The notes below the pieces were generated by a model. It was not told the DNA's origin, did not search any database, and saw only the letters and a program-made list of their open reading frames with translations. The translations under genes were made by a program, and so were the position numbers. From Acanthaster planci (Eukaryota > Echinodermata > Asteroidea > Valvatida > Acanthasteridae), in contig NW_019091479.1 of the NCBI RefSeq assembly GCF_001949145.1, positions 623,932 through 687,931 of the forward strand: DNA of 64,000 nucleotides. The letters are read 5' to 3'. Position 1 is the first letter of the stretch; each line of letters opens with the position of its first letter. Below are positions 1 to 12,227 of this stretch, one piece after another.

Positions 1-350
1 TCAGAAGTTACTCAGTTATCCAGTTTCTCACTACAGGTCAGGAACTGCAAATCTTTTTCTGAAAATTGAGTGCAAGACTCATAACATTGTAGGAATTTCA
101 CAGAGACATCTCAGTCCATTGCCTTGATGCGCACTGAAATATTCCCATAGACAATTTGATTTTTTAATACAAGGGCACTTTGCAGAGGAGAAGTTGCCTT
201 GTCCCTTCAAGCTATTTACATGTTTTTAGAGAGACCTAATGCTTTGATGCTGATTTAAGCTTTTAAAAGTCAAGGTTTTTGAATGCCTTTTTAACCACCC
301 ATTTGCAGAATGTTTGTGGAGTTCTCCTCGTCCTTCAATCTCATCCCTGG

Positions 351-375
351 TTTGTTTGTTTGTTTGTTTGTTTTT
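351..375. repeat. (TTTG)n microsatellite
   Basis: About six copies of a TTTG tetranucleotide end in a short T run directly before the acceptor AG of the first visible FoxJ2/3 exon. The tract probably serves as that exon's pyrimidine-rich acceptor tract, so its length could affect splicing. Positions 1-350 look like intron; I see no exon in them. Confidence 0.8.
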
Positions 376-379
376 CTAG

Positions 380-3300
380 TCATCACCGTACAGTCCTGAT
401 GACAGTCTCCACAGTTCTGGGGGCAGTGTGCAAGGTGTGATGTCACCTACATTAGCCCAGATCAACATCCCCAACACAGCTGCCCAACTTCAACAACAGG
501 TGTGTATGTGACTGGTTATTACATGAGAAAGATTATAGGGAGGCTGTGTGCATGTATGCAGTGTGGAAGAGGGGGAGTGCCACACAAGGTAATGCTGGCT
601 CGTTTTGCAGTTGAATGGCTTTTATGAGTACCAATCGGAATAGAGAACAAACTTCTAGAAAGGTTTGCAATCAATACCTGCTTTGCACTCTCAATAGTCA
701 CAACCTGTGCGTTTGACATACCAGTATTTTGTATTATTCTCTGTGCATATGTATACGTTGTGTGTGTCCCTTTGTCATAACTGTATCACCAATTGTCTCA
801 TATCAGAGGCCAAGTTACAAACACATTCCAACAGACTGTCATTGTGACATTTAGTTTACTAAATCACTCACTGATTTTTTTTTCTCATGACAGAATATTA
901 TTTCTGCTGCTTGATATGTTCTCCATTAGTTTGCAGTCTGGAAATTTCTCCCAAATTATGAAACTTCACTTTGACCTCCAACATCATAAATGACGATCCA
1001 GCTTTTTGTTCCTTGTCTTCACACGTTGAATTTGTGGTATTTTTCTTCTTCAAGCTGCAGCTATTGCAAACACAGCAGCAGCAACAGCAACCGCCAAGCC
1101 AAGATGTTGGAACCAAGTTATTTGAATCTAATCCAAACATCGAGGATCTCAGTGCCTCCTTCCGAAGTTTATATAAATCAGTATTTGAGAGTTCCATGAG
1201 TAAGTTTACATACTTGGACCAGGATTTTTAGCTTCAGAAAGCGCAGCCTGAAGACCAGGACAGAATTTTGCAGTGCTGCTTCGCACACATATTCCTAACA
1301 GAAACTTATATCATACATTTATTATAAGCAGTAAGCACAGGTTGGAAATTACAATGCTTAAAATAGAAAAATAATTAGTGGAATCTCCATTCCTGCATGC
1401 TTTAACGCAAAACGTTTGCCTACTTTTAAGCAGTCTATTAATAGGTTCTTTTCCTTGGATGATTTTTTTAGATGGTCCCTTATCCCAGTTCCACCAGGTG
1501 GATAGTAACACACCATCCCCACAGCAATCACTGGTAGGCTCACCCAACGGTAACCAGCTACAGCAATCACAGCAATATCTAGGTGAGTCATGTCATTGGT
1601 AGTGTCCTACAGAGAGCAAGGTGCTGGGAAAAGGTCTGTTAGGGTGAAAGTTTAGAACGGACTGTTAAATGAAGTGGTTAACAGTTGGTTCTTGTACTTT
1701 TACCCTGATCAAATTTAGCCAGATGTGTCCTTTGGTAAGCCAAATTGTCATTTTAGATGCGAACATATTATTAACGTTAACTTTCTTATTTTGTGGTAAC
1801 CTTGTTATTGCAAATACTGAATTCCTTCCTGCTAGGTCAGCTAAGTCTGAACAGCTCCAACCTAGACTGGCTCCAGAATCTGGATCTATTGAAGGAGAGT
1901 GTAAGAACAGCCAACTGGAATGATATTGACGTGTCCCAGTTCCAAGGTAAGACTGCATATCCAGTCTGGAAGACAAAAGTATTGAAAAAGAAAGATGCTA
2001 CCAAGGAATTCAGAGTCATAAAGGTTTGAAGAGTTTTAAGGTACTGTAGTGTGAGAAACAGTTCCTTCAAGTTGTTTTCCACCATTGTTTTTTGTCCAAC
2101 ATTTGATATACTTCAGACTATATTTTCCTTAGAGGCGGAGTCAAAGTTCCATTTATAAAGAATGTTTATTTTTCCCAACATTAGGTTTAATGGAGAGTAT
2201 GAAGCAAGCAGACCTGAAAAATTGGTCCCTTGAACCGCAGCAGTTTGCTGATCTTGCTGCCTCCTTAAATCAGTTCTTCCAACAGACTGGTTTATTGACT
2301 CAGAGTTTGGGTGGTCTGTCAGCCTCCTCAGCAGCAACAGGTATGTTGCTTGTCAAGAACTCAACTCCAAACATGTTCAGAATAATGATCTTAACCTTAT
2401 GCCGATGTTGCCATCACTTCTGTCCTGAATTCACATCTTCCTAGGAATATTAGCTTTATTGAACCATGAATCTTCCCCAAACCTCCAGAGGCATTAAGTC
2501 ACCTGTAATCTTATATCTAGAGCTAGGTCATGGTAATCCAAATCTGTTGCCAGTGTGTGGAGATTAAAAGCTAGGTCAAGGTCTTGCAGTCTCCTACAAA
2601 TGTGTGAGGTCATCCTGCCAGGAAATGTAGCGTAAGCTCTGAAAGCCTGTTTTGAACACAGCCTTATAGTGGCTGGGCTCACTCTTCTTTGAAACTGTAC
2701 AATCCTGTCAAACCTCCAGCTGGATTTGATCCAACAGGATTGGGATTCATTTGCTGTGCCATGGCATTTTTGTACTAAAAGGAATAATTCGGTTTGAGTT
2801 TTCGTGAGACTTTTTAATAAGCCAGTTCAATGTTTCAAAAAACCAGGGTCTTTCAGGAACAAAACATGCTTGTGAGTGGGCGTATGCCTGTACTGATAGG
2901 ACAGAATATCATGTGTGCATGCAGCTGTTCCTAAATTGCCTCGTACTGAGCATGCTCTGTTGGAATACCCAACTGGCTCGTAATTGTGATTACAATTGAA
3001 TTGTTCATCAATGCTGGCCTGTATTTATAGCTTTTTCATAATAGTTCCGTTAACCTTACCCGCCTATGTAAGCAGAGATTTATACTAGTGCTTGTCTTTG
3101 TGGCTGCATCTATTAATCAAACCTTACCCGCCTATGTAAGCAGAGATTTATACTAGTGCTTGTCTTTGTGGCTGCATCTATTAATCAAATAAACTGATTC
3201 CATTGGGACGTCTTTATAATGTACCTGTTTTGTCTTTAGGGAGTGGTTTCAACAGCAGTCAACATTCAAACTACTCTAACTCTACAACAGGCGGTCATTC

Positions 3301-3529
3301 TTCACTCATGGGATCCCCTAATCTTCTCAGTCCAGACAACAGCTCCACATCTCTGGGTCTGTCACCACATGGTCTCTCCCCTCATCATCAATTATCAGTC
3401 AGTCCAAGGCACCAGACTACCATACCACAACCCAGGGCACATCAGGTACCTACTGTGCATGTCCAGACAGTTCCTAACTATCCAGCTGATGAGGAGGAAG
3501 ACACATTTGACTGGGATAGCATAGTATGA
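380..3529 (+). CDS. FOXJ3: FoxJ2/3 forkhead transcription factor, C-terminal exons
   Basis: Six exons join in frame: 380-499, 1061-1199, 1472-1582, 1836-1946, 2185-2340, 3240-3529 (927 bases, 308 residues, stop at 3527). The gene enters from the left, so the start and the forkhead DNA-binding domain are outside the window. Segments I recognise from vertebrate FOXJ3 are [69 protein letters not shown] and the acidic terminus DTFDWDSIV. FoxJ2/3 proteins are nuclear regulators; this half is Gln/Ser/Pro-rich with conserved acidic-hydrophobic blocks, probably transactivating. All introns are GT-AG. FoxJ2 and FoxJ3 are vertebrate paralogues, so 'FoxJ2/3' is the safer name in an invertebrate; the symbol marks the closer-looking one. 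Confidence 0.93.
2517..2681 (+). repeat. Dispersed repeat, copy A (in FoxJ2/3 intron)
   Basis: A roughly 165-base segment built around 'agctaggtc' (present twice) and ending near 'gaaagcctgttttgaacaca'. It resembles 23098-23216, which has 'agctaggtc' and 'ggaagcctgtttcggacacg' in the same order. Two diverged copies show an interspersed element. I see no terminal inverted repeats or coding capacity; a SINE-like origin is possible but unproven. Confidence 0.5.
3052..3187. repeat. Perfect 68-base tandem duplication
   Basis: Two adjacent copies (3052-3119 and 3120-3187) starting 'aaccttacccgcc' and ending 'ctgcatctattaatc' look identical base for base. They lie in the last FoxJ2/3 intron, ending about 50 bases before the terminal exon. 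Identity implies a recent duplication, a polymorphic allele or an assembly duplication. Confidence 0.9.
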
Positions 3530-5547
3530 GTATAGTCTGTCAGTGGAAATTGACAAAGCCAGGCCAGTCATGATAGGTAGAAGACTCCAAGTACTGAAAA
3601 ACGAGTTCTATTGGCTGAATATGAAACAAGAGGATCCTTGTACTTCTTTGCTGGAGTTGAGTTCATTTTGATAGCAGTACCAATCAAGTTTTAGGGGAAT
3701 TTCAGGAACGTAGTTATGATACAGTGCTGGAACATGGACATGGCAGAATATTTGAAAGTATGTACATTGAAGATGGATGCGTATGCCAACAGGTATGAGC
3801 TTGGTGCTGATGTGCGCCCTCACTGTCTGTGACTTCAATAGGGAGAGGTTTGGGGTATTTATAAACAAGAACCATTATTTGGGTGTTGTGAACCCTTTTG
3901 GGTTTGTGTGTGTATAGTTCACGCATACAGACCTCCAAGTCAATAGTTCCATTCATTTTTTTCGGGGGGGGGGCTTGGATCATGCTGAAAAATTACCACG
4001 GACAGTGAAATGAGATGAGCAAATCTCTGGTGAATGTCTGGTGGAGTCAGATACCTTATTCATGGCTGGACTGGTTTATTTAATGATTTCTAACTTTTCT
4101 GTAGATAAGAGTTCTGTGTGTGGGTTTTGTTTTAATGAATGGATGTTTTTGTTACTATGGTTACAAAATCAGTGCCATGCCATTTTTTAAGGATTGCTTG
4201 TGAAGTTCAGGGAGTTACTTTACCCAAAGTGTCGGTATTTCAGTCTAATCTGGATGGGTTTGATGTTGACTGTTTTGCAGAGATAGCCATTTCTTAACTC
4301 ACTTTTTTGTAGAAAAGCACAATATTCTTGAATGTTGGAATGCTGAAAGAAGTGTATGCCATTAGTTATGGTTGATTGAAACAGATAGTGAGCCTACATG
4401 ATTTTACTACCATTAAAAATTAAACAAATCATTTCTGTTTCATTTTTATTTTAATATCAGCGTGTGGTTTTTCAAAACTTGGGAATTCATTTTTTTTGCG
4501 ATATAACTTTGAGTCATACAATGATGGTTTACTTTTGAAGATTGCAACATTAGTTGTGTTTGGAGTCATATTTAGCTCATCTAGATGTACTTTATTTATT
4601 TTTTTAAGCCATTGAAATTGACAGTCCTCACAGAACGTTTAGTAGCTGTGCTTTATGTCAGTTTTTCACCTAGAATATTTACTTCAGTGATATTTATTTT
4701 ATTTCATGATGCTCCTTACGTAAGTCATGCACTGAGGTAACTGCACAGTGTAACATTTTATACTGTCACAAACTGTTTTTTAGCGACATCAAGTACGATA
4801 GCTGAAGATGCACTGGATGATGTGTGATGATATGAGTCATGATTGCTGAACACAAAGCACAATGTTGGCTTGAAGGGTTTGGACTGACCTAGTGTCTCGG
4901 AAAAAGGATTTTCTTGTCATGTTTTGTCTTGGATGTTTAATTTTTTTCAATGGAAAACACAAACATCAAGAAACTATCACTTTAGAAGTATTGCAAGAAT
5001 CTATAAAGAAACAAAGACAACAATTGTCGACTGCTGTGGTGTGGTGTATAGCACTTTAACACCCGTAGGGAGATGCCTAAGGGTGCCATAACCCTTGTTC
5101 AAAACACTGTGTCCCACCTCGCAGTAATTAACAGCTCTCCGTTATAAGCAGTGAAGACCATCTCAAAACTTTGGGAGCTGTAATTCCAGTGAACAGCATG
5201 AAAATTTAGTGATGTCTGCAGTTGAAGGCTAGGTGTAATTGCATGTTAATGAAGGACATGGGCTCAGACCTGAGGCATGCTCTAACATATAGCAGAATCA
5301 GAATAACACATACTTTATGCCTTGACAAATTGGGTTGACAAATAATTGATTCTAATGTGCCTTGTGATTTGCAGTGGGGTTCAATGCTTCCTTAGACTCG
5401 GGTCATGTGTGTAAAATGGAGCATGATTGGGTAGTTATGTCTAGAGACGTTGTGAAGTTGTGCTGGACGTATACGGCTGCCTAAGAATTGATATTGAAAG
5501 TTGATCTGTAAGATCTACAGCTTTGCATGGTGGAAGTTACTTAAGAT
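3530..5547 (+). other. FoxJ2/3 3' UTR and downstream AT-rich DNA
   Basis: No convincing coding frame follows the stop codon. The sequence is AT-rich with a run of ten G at 3964-3973. A candidate polyadenylation hexamer ATTAAA is near 4413, and an AATAAA near 6637 would allow a much longer UTR. The transcript end cannot be fixed by eye. A weak inverted pair near 5117 and 5170 (about 12 bases each) may be another small foldback. Confidence 0.55.
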
Positions 5548-5669
5548 TTAGGTTTGCGGGTACACCATAGAGGCAATCTCTGTTTGGAAGAGGTGTGGTT
5601 CTCATCGGTTCTAAGAACCACACCGCGTCCAAAAAAAGAGATTGATTCCATGGTGTACCCGCAAGCCTA
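5548..5669. mobile_element. Hairpin (foldback) element, about 120 bases
   Basis: The segment is almost a full-length imperfect palindrome. The left arm starts 'ggtttgcgggtacaccat' and the right arm ends with its complement 'atggtgtacccgcaagcc'; the centre pairs 'ggtgtggttct' with 'agaaccacacc'. This is the structure of a compact foldback MITE. No coding capacity. I cannot define a target-site duplication, and the family name is unknown to me. Confidence 0.75.
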
Positions 5670-7841
5670 CATGTCATTCAAGTTGATCTGCTGCCACCAT
5701 GAGTTGAAATACCACCAGTCGACCTTCCTTCTCCCTACAAGATGCTGTGCATGTCAGACTTCTTCATTCAGGCAGTGTTAGGAATAGATGGATCCCAATA
5801 CGATGCTTTTAGCGTCGATCTGCGCACTTCCGCATTTGGAAACGAGGCTGTATGTGTCAGCTTCAATTCTTAATACAATCAGACGATTGAAAGTAAGGAG
5901 TCGAGACACAAAATACATAAAGGTATGTTAAATTCAAACTTTTCAGTCTGCAAATGTTTGTGGAAGAGTCTTTCAGGATGACTCAACACGTAAAATTTAA
6001 AAAAATAACAGCAATTTACTGCGAACTAACGTACCTACAGTGATCATGTATCTGAATGTGCAGTGGGCGTGGTTTAAACTGCAGTGGCATCACACTTGCA
6101 ACCGGATAAAACATGTACTGTGTGGACTCTGGGCGTGCGTGACGAAGTTCAACAGAGAGAGCTTCGGTTTCGATGTGGATATGCGCAGACGGTGCTTGTG
6201 TGAAATCCCTCTATATACTGTATATTAATGGATGGGGTTCATAACAGTTCAGCTGGTAATACCTCCAAGGCATTTGAGGGAGTATGCAAATATTGTACAG
6301 GTACGTGTGAACTATTGAGCAATGTTTTGTTTGCCGTGTGTAGGAGTTGGAATGTCAGTTTTACTATGGGTTTACTTGACCGGCATAGTAAAACTATTTT
6401 TCTAATCTGTAAAAATTGTCAAATGTAAATCTGTAATTAGAATGGAAAACTTATTTTTTTCTCTGACAAGATTTATGGTCTGTGAAAGGTAGGTATATTG
6501 AAGTGAAAGTTTGATATTTGGTACATGTATACATGTATTTGAGTTCATTATAATTGCTGCATAATTAATGTCATCCTGCACAACTGCCGGTTTTAACACA
6601 CAGTGCCATCAGTCCAAACTAGATCCTCCACAACAAAATAAAGAGGTTCATTAATTTCCATCCCAGCTTTCCCATTTGTAAAGACTTGTCTTTATTCATT
6701 TGATCACAGTTTCCATTGGAAACTTCACAATACTGATACCAATTGGCAGACTAGACTAATCCCTGCCATGGATTAGCCATTATTTTTTTCCAATTATAAC
6801 TGTCCAGTATTTCTTTGCTTAACTTTGATTTTCAGAAAGTTTTGGTTCATGTGCAAGGAACATGTACCAAGACTGGTATGTAATTCATGTTTCGTCTTTC
6901 CCCTTTTTATTTTTCGGAAGGGATGGATTTAGTGTACATATCTTTATTTGTAAAAATGGAGAAATACACATACCACCCAGTCTTCTCTATGTAATATATA
7001 ATTCTTGCATTATACAAAATAAAAACAAAAACTATGTGTACATAACATTAACAAGTTTGTGCACGTGTATAAAGATATTGTAATAAGTAGACAAGAGATG
7101 ATCTGAATTAATAATTATTTTCTATCAATGACGCGGTTGAATTTGACTGACAGTCTTTTGATCAAGTAGGAAGGACCTGTATAATGAATGTAAAGAGTGT
7201 ATAAAAAAGTGTCTGGACTTACCATCATGTGTCTGCATCCTTATTTCATATTCTTGAGAAACCAACCTCAAATATTAATGATAACAGCACTCTTAAATAC
7301 GACATCCTTCTTACAACAAGATGAGATGTCAGATTCCAATTTGTGTTCAGTTTTACCCATGCTGATAATACAAGGTACCTGTTGGAATAAGATAATTTGT
7401 ACGTCCCGATGACCATGTTTATAAAGGTGTTTGCATTTTCAAGAAGGGGAAGTGATGGCAAAATACTGGAATTCTTCAAGAGACGTACTGTCCATTTGTC
7501 ATACAGCCTACTGATCATGCAAGTACCTTCTATTAAATTGAGAAATTCAAGTTGATCAACAGGGATTCAGTTTGAAGAATCTGGCTAAATCACATGAATA
7601 TATTTTAAAAATCTGTTGAACTCAGAAAAGTGCCATCAACTTGAAGAGTGACACTGTAAAAGTGCAGAGACAAGATTTCTTATTTTCTTAATCCAGGACC
7701 AATTAATCAAAGGACCAATAAGCCTTTCGCCAGTTTATATTGAATAAAATCTGAAAACACCAAGTTCTTTTAACTCACACAAACATCAGACGATATGACG
7801 AGTTACGCGATGCCAACTTAGTCGGAGTTTACTGTAACTAT
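5670..7841. other. Gene-free AT-rich interval
   Basis: Several short open frames occur but none has protein-like composition, supporting splice sites or family resemblance. AATAAA-like hexamers near 6637 and 7019 could be distal FoxJ2/3 polyadenylation signals. Nothing else seen. Confidence 0.5.
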
Positions 7842-8255
7842 AACTTGAATTCTCCATACTAAACTAAAGACACCGTTGCTATACCTCGTGATTTGGGGCA
7901 AGCTTTTGTTTAGTTACGTAAGAGATGCCTTGCTTCAATACGCTTGTTTTCAGTAGAAAAGAACGGCACAAAGGAACCAGTCCATTCTGGAGACGGTGGT
8001 CACTATGCAAAAGCTTGTCCCGAATCACGCATATGCAGCAAGGTATGAGACAGAGAGAANNNNNNNNNNNNNNNNNNNNNNNNNNNNNNNNNNNNNNNNN
8101 NNNNNNNNNNNNNNNNNNNNNNNNNNNNNNNNNNNNNNNNNNNNNNNNNNNNNNNNNNNNNNNNNNNNNNNNNNNGGGGGTACCCCTCGGTCTCATTTCT
8201 TGCTGGGTATAGAATCACGAGGTATACAGTGTCTTTAGTCTGGGGAATTCAAGTT
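7842..8255. mobile_element. Nested inverted-repeat element around an assembly gap
   Basis: The outer arms are 7842-7893 and 8212-8255: 'actaaagacac' and 'ctcgtgatt' on the left recur as reverse complements on the right. Inside, 7887-7910 ('cgtgatttggggcaagcttt') is reverse-complementary to 8007-8031. So at least two inverted repeats are nested, as in foldback DNA transposons. The core is lost in the N run at 8060-8175. Confidence 0.65.
8060..8175. other. Assembly gap (116 N)
   Basis: A run of 116 N. It sits inside a palindromic element, so it probably reflects failure to sequence or assemble a hairpin. Open frames reading through it are meaningless. Confidence 0.99.
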
Positions 8256-8301
8256 GGTATGTTTATGTGCAATCAAATAACTTGGTGTATATGTACCAGA
8301 T

Positions 8302-8307
8302 TTTATT
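8302..8307 (-). terminator. POLRMT: Candidate POLRMT polyadenylation signal
   Basis: AATAAA on the minus strand, about 235 bases past the POLRMT stop codon. It gives a short 3' UTR ending just before the palindromic element. Confidence 0.5.
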
Positions 8308-8540
8308 CAAATTTAAGTCACAAAAGGTTTATTCTACCTGACAAGCTCACAACTGCATCAAGCTAAGACAGGATAAATCTACAATGCTTGTAGCTTGTAC
8401 AACACTGACTTTACATTCATGAAGAACTTGCCCATGTGGAATTTTTCTGTAGGCAGAATTTTCAGTAGTAACACTGAGCACAGATCACACATCCATAGGA
8501 AACAGGGTAATTTAAAATCTCTTCCTCTTATTAAGGGTTA

Positions 8541-11500
8541 TCAACTGAAGAAGAATGTTGATTGCAAGACTTTCTGGAGGTCAAATTTTCCTTTTTCAGG
8601 AACCTGGATGATATAATCTCCGATGGTTTTCATTTCTGGGTTGGTCTTCAACAACTTGGCAGTGCTAATTATGTTTCTGAGGGGAAAAGTAACGAGATTT
8701 TGTTATGAACATTGAGAGATGTTGATCTTAAGTGTAGTTAAACAGTTTGCTATTACATGTATATTCAAAATACATGTAGTGATGACTTACAAATGACCAT
8801 ATTTTTGCATCAGGAAGTCTGCCAGATCTTGAAGAATTTCCTCACTGTGGAGCCTGACAAACTGCTCTCTGCAAATCTGAAAAGAATGAACATACTAATG
8901 ATTTATAGCAGAAAAAAAATAATTATTTGTGAGCCAATGAAACCTACATTTTGTTGATGTAGGTCCTGTTTGTTTCACACGGATCTGGATCACGATCAGT
9001 GATCCCAAAGTTGGTTTGTCGTATCCATTGGGTGGGTTCTGGTGTAAAAAAAATGCAGGCAGTCCAGATTTTCATTAAGAGTAACTCTTACCACAGAATT
9101 TCTCCACGAGTCAGAGTGGAATTGATTGAGCGGCAACAGGTGCACATAGAGAAACCAGTGAAATAGCAGTAGCTTACTTTGTTCATGACGGGGACACAGC
9201 ACGCATGAGTCCAAAAGCAATCATGCACTGAGGCAAAGTCTATGCCAGCTTTGTGGCAATAGAGAGATGTCAGCATCATGTGAGTAGAGTCAAGGGAATG
9301 GATGAAATTAGGTGGGAAAGCGTTCTTCTGCTTCATGGAATCTGGCCGCCTGTGGAGAAAATGTGAAAGCAAGATTTAGGTTCATAAAATGAGACTCCAT
9401 CCCAAGAAATGACCGAAGTATTGTGTAAACTTCTGTTCAGAAAAGCTACTGAGGGCAAGTTATTTGGTACATTATCTGGTTTGTGCTGACACAAGGATGG
9501 ACAGATACGACTTACTCTGTGTCATCAGTTCGATCTTCATGGTACATGATCCGATCAGCATGGCTAATGACTCGGAGATTCTTCTTATGATAAGGTTGGA
9601 CCACTGGTAAACCTAGTGGGGTGACCCATTCAACTGTTTGTCCAGCTTTGGAAATCAGCCAAGCACACTCAGTCAACCAATCCTGGAATGAATTGATAAT
9701 ATTCAAGTCACTTGTTACCCAAGCAATCAAGTAGACCAATACACTTTGACTGGCTGACAAGCTCAGAAACTGTTCACAAATTTGTAGAATTGAGAAGTGG
9801 CATTTCTTATTCTTTAACGTGGTTTGAAATCCCATCAATGGCTGCAGTTTTTACAGCCCCCAACCTCCCATTATTTTGCATTTTTTCCCCAAAATCTAAA
9901 CATTACTCTCTCCACAGGCCTTTTGTCAGGCCGTACAAGATATTCACCTGTATTTCTCTGGTCTTGGTAAACATCTGACGCAGACTTTGGAAGACTTTGA
10001 GGACCAGATATCCAGCGGCATACTGCATCTGTTCTGGAGGAATGTTGCTTGACTCCTTCAACTGCTTCAAGATTTGTAACTTACCTCCATAGAGAGTCAC
10101 TCCATACACGACCGTCATGACGGTCTGCTTGACAACCTGAGGGGGGGGACCAATAGGCATGTTACTGCTTTGCCAACATCCATTTTCATTAGACTAGCCA
10201 TAGTAATTTTATTGGCCTACCTTGCGATGGATTTGCCCACACAGCATGCGAGCCAGATGCACTCCATTTTGTGCATCTCTCTTGCAAATGTCTCCAACCT
10301 ACAACAGAAACACAATAGATATCGACACCTAGACTTATTTCTTGCTACTTAAAACCTCAAGGTGCAGAGACGTAAACTGAGAATCTTGCTGAACTAAGTT
10401 TGGTCAATTGGTGCTTTTATTTCAGTGTTATTTCAAACTTAATTCCTCTTTGAATAGAAACCTTGGCACTGAACCAGATTCAACAAATTCCAGCAATGAA
10501 TGAAGTTTGAAGTACACGTTTCAGTTAGGGCTGTGCCGAATAACCGAATATTCGATCGATTGTTGAATACTCAAAAAATATTTTTTGAATTTGAATACCC
10601 AAACGCAAAATTCATGAAAAGGAAGGGAAATTTTCCTTTGTTTTAAATGAGAAACATCGCACTATGGAGGCTTGTTTCAAGCAGATTCAAATGAAAAGCA
10701 AAAGAAATCTTACGATTTAAAAAGTAAATTATGCATTAAAAAAACAAAAAAGAATAGAAATTTTCAACAGGGCAAGAAGTCTTGTTCATCTCTTAAATCT
10801 TGCAAAATCGTGGCTGGAGATACTCCTAGATGTGAGAAGCTATTATATTGATCATAATGTACAACTGTGTGTGTTACTGCAACTGATATTGTATATGGTT
10901 TATTCATCAACAATCTACCGATCGTTATGACCAAATATGTGGATATTTGATCAAATTGAGGTGGAATATTCAAATAGTGAATTACTCAAATTGACTCAGC
11001 CCAAGTTTCAGAACACTTCTAAGTCAAGAACAAAGCAGCACAAGGAGCAGTGCATTGCATTTCTGCAGCAAGTCAACACCACGGCAATTACCATTTCTGC
11101 CACTCCACTGTAGACATCTTGGGGTGCTTCTGTATCAGTTAGATTAACCTGCCGTGCTCCTACGACATCTCGACCTAAGGCTGCATAATGTTGAAGACCG
11201 TTACACGAACCATCCTGTCAAATAGTAACATTAATTCACATAAGCTGCATTTCCACCAAATGCACTCCACACCTATTTGAATGTTTAGTAATGTTTATTG
11301 CTTTCCGGATAAGGTATCAGCCGATGAACCATCCCCAACCGATGAACTGACCCAATTCTCCACTCCATTACAACACTCCCAATTCCCACCTTTTGTCCTC
11401 ATCACAATCCCATCTCCCAATCTCACACCGTCTCCTACACCATCCTGTACCCATCCCCTTCTCTTATCCTGACCCCATTCCCCACTAGTATTCTACTTTC

Positions 11501-12227
11501 TTCCTACCCACATACTTCATTTTCTCTACTAATCCTCATTACTGATTCTAAGCCTGTTCTTTCACCCACCTGGTGTATCGGTAGGTGACTGACATATGTA
11601 CTGGGATCTCCAGGGTGTTTCATAATCTTGTTGATCTCCATACAGCAAGCCAAGACCTGCCACTTATCTTCAGCAGTTGTCCACCAGCCAAATCCCTAAA
11701 ACAACAAAACATCAAACTTTCAATACAGAATACACTAACAGTTCAAATATTTGCAAAACTTCTTTGTAAAACGACATTATCTGAATTAACCTACAAAACA
11801 CTTACATTCAGTGGATTTTCAGCCGAGTCGCTAATTTTTGGCATCATCTCATTTGCATATTTTAATCTCTCAGCCAATGAACACCTGTGAAAAAGTTTAC
11901 ATTTATAAATAACATTCAAATACTTTTCTTTTCTTTGAAAGAATAAAAACTGATATGGCTTTAATTAAAAAACTCATTTTACGTTTTAATTTCTAGACAT
12001 TTACACTCTGTAGAAAAAAATTGAGTTTACCTTTTTTTGTGTCCTGTCAGATTCACCAGATGAATTTTCAGCCAATCTAGCCCATCCTTCCCTAATGGTA
12101 ACCCCTTAGCAAATAATAGAATGCTCCTGCTGACATCACTGCCCATGTGATTAAGGTAAGGAGGGCAGGGGTAGACACGCCCACGGAAGTCCATGTTTTG
12201 TGGAAACCACGTCACTTCATCACGATA
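8541..12227 (-). CDS. POLRMT: POLRMT catalytic domain exons (palm, fingers, thumb)
   Basis: These ten exons encode the polymerase core. Landmarks in order: [20 protein letters not shown]; the first catalytic Asp in [18 protein letters not shown], split by the intron between 11570 and 11214; the motif B lysine region [12 protein letters not shown] in exon 9948-10136; [20 protein letters not shown]; and the second catalytic Asp in [10 protein letters not shown] in exon 9178-9349. Both metal-binding aspartates and the motif B Lys are intact, so the enzyme should be active. Exon 9948-10136 has an all-C acceptor tract on the coding strand (G run at 10141-10148 on plus). Confidence 0.95.

Noticed and set aside
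8003-8238. Open frames crossing the N run
   Set aside because: They are open only because N codons are read as X.
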